Below, one piece after another: positions 5,691 to 6,328 of a stretch of 6,328 nucleotides of DNA. A program made the translations under genes and the position numbers. Each line of letters opens with the position of its first letter. Position 1 is the first letter of the stretch. The notes under the pieces are model-generated. The model made no database searches. It saw nothing but the letters and a program-made list of their open reading frames with translations, and was not told the origin of the DNA. The DNA comes from an uncultured Desulfovibrio sp. (GTDB lineage: Bacteria; Desulfobacterota; Desulfovibrionia; Desulfovibrionales; Desulfovibrionaceae): the NCBI GenBank assembly GCA_900550745.1, contig URTO01000120.1:1-6328 (forward strand). The letters run 5' to 3'.

Positions 5691-6275
5691 ATGTTCGACA
5701 TCCTGTGGATATGCCTTACCTACTGCATCGGTTCCGTCCCGTTCGGCCTGGTCTTCGCCAAAACCTTCTGCCGCATCGACCCCCGCACGGCCGGGAGCGG
5801 CAACGTGGGGGCGACCAACGTAGCGCGCCTCTGCGGAAAGGCATGGGGGGCGGCCACGCTTGCCTGTGACCTCCTGAAAGGCGCCATCCCGGTCTTCGTC
5901 GCCATGCAGTATTCGACGTCGGAGCTCGTCTGGACGCTCACGGCGCTGGCGGCGATCCTTGGGCATCTCTACTCCTGCTTCCTCGGCTTCAAGGGCGGCA
6001 AGGCGGTGGCGACCTCCATCGGCGTGCTTATCCCGCTGGCGTTCTGGCAGCTCCTCATCGCCGTCTGCATTTGCCTGTTCCTGATCTGGCGTTCCGGCTT
6101 CGTTTCGCTCGGCTCGCTGGCCCTCGTAACGGCCATGCCCATCCTGCTGGCCCTTTCCGGCAAATTCAGCCTCCTGCCGCTCTCGCTGATCATCCTCGCG
6201 CTGGTCTTCTGGAGCCACCGCGAAAACATCCGCCGTCTCGCCAAGGGCGAGGAAAAGACGTGGATTAAGAAGTAA
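5691..6275 (+). CDS. plsY: Acyl-phosphate:glycerol-3-phosphate acyltransferase (PlsY)
   Basis: Inner-membrane enzyme that moves an acyl chain from acyl-phosphate (made by PlsX) to position 1 of glycerol-3-phosphate, giving lysophosphatidic acid, the first step of phospholipid synthesis. The 194-residue length is typical. Family motifs are all present: GSVPFG (14-19), GSGNVGATNVAR (35-46), GH followed by CFLGFKGGKAVAT (91-108) and SHRENIRRLAKGEE (175-188). Hydrophobic segments at about 1-22, 50-72, 80-98, 105-132 and 138-172 fit the multi-span fold. The FKGGKGVAT motif common in the family reads KGGKAVAT here. The start lies 9 bases after the RNase stop, and its AAGGA (5680-5684) overlaps that TAA, so the two genes are almost certainly one transcript and probably translationally coupled. 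Nothing suggests truncation or transfer. Confidence 0.96.
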   Translation: MFDILWICLTYCIGSVPFGLVFAKTFCRIDPRTAGSGNVGATNVARLCGKAWGAATLACDLLKGAIPVFVAMQYSTSELVWTLTALAAILGHLYSCFLGFKGGKAVATSIGVLIPLAFWQLLIAVCICLFLIWRSGFVSLGSLALVTAMPILLALSGKFSLLPLSLIILALVFWSHRENIRRLAKGEEKTWIKK

Positions 6276-6289
6276 GTGATTATGGAATC

Positions 6290-6328
6290 GGGGGAAGGGA
6301 GGAGGAACCTTTCTGGAGAAAGGCTTCC
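6290..6328 (+). terminator. G/A-rich hairpin after plsY, cut by the window end
   Basis: Fifteen bases after the plsY stop, a G/A-rich arm (GGGGGAAGGGAGGAGGAACC, 6290-6309) leads into CCTTTC (6308-6313), which pairs with GAAAGG (6317-6322) around TGGA. GGAA (6304-6307) then pairs with TTCC (6325-6328). The outer arm's partner would lie beyond the window. The sequence closely matches the reverse complement of the hairpin at 3537-3577. By position it is probably the terminator of the RNase-plsY unit, but any T-run is off the edge. Confidence 0.55.

Noticed and set aside
5163..6218. A 351-residue minus-strand open frame opposite the RNase end and plsY
   Set aside because: It crosses two well-identified plus-strand genes and their junction, and its low-complexity Arg/Glu/Asp-rich sequence is a codon-bias shadow.

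Overview
The window looks like ordinary chromosomal DNA from a delta-proteobacterial sulfate/sulfite-reducer lineage, most likely the Desulfovibrionaceae (Desulfovibrio, Bilophila, Mailhella or a relative). This rests on the high G+C content, the style of the PlsY and RNB-family proteins, a stand-alone AICAR formyltransferase next to purA, and G/A-rich hairpins of a kind I associate with these genomes. I cannot fix the genus from sequence alone.

Layout: (a) 1-70 is an abruptly AT-rich edge that cuts off the 3' end of purA. (b) 48-1187, minus strand, is purA (adenylosuccinate synthetase), with an intact active-site core but lacking roughly the last 50 residues of the family. (c) 1352-1723, minus strand, is a 123-residue protein of unknown function lying upstream of purA. 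(d) 1724-1942 is a divergent control region with candidate back-to-back promoters. (e) 1943-3217, plus strand, is an AICAR formyltransferase lacking the IMP cyclohydrolase domain. (f) 3218-3596 is a 379-base non-coding stretch holding a long hairpin just after the stop codon, three direct repeats spaced 61-62 bases apart, and a strongly structured leader. (g) 3597-5681 is an RNase II/RNase R-family exoribonuclease. (h) 5691-6275 is plsY, encoding the acyl-phosphate:glycerol-3-phosphate acyltransferase, directly downstream and probably co-transcribed. (i) The window ends inside a G/A-rich hairpin related to the one before the RNase gene.

The left half is a purine-biosynthesis locus. The formyltransferase makes FAICAR, a separate cyclohydrolase (not in this window) must close it to IMP, and PurA takes IMP toward AMP. 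The two enzymes are transcribed away from each other from a shared 219-base region, which suggests coordinated control. The right half pairs RNA turnover with the first acylation step of phospholipid synthesis; I see no obvious functional link beyond co-transcription.

I see no defence system, intact mobile element or RNA gene. The parts most worth a second look are the truncated end of purA, the CRISPR-like spacing of three degenerate repeats in the 379-base gap, and the dispersed hairpin family.
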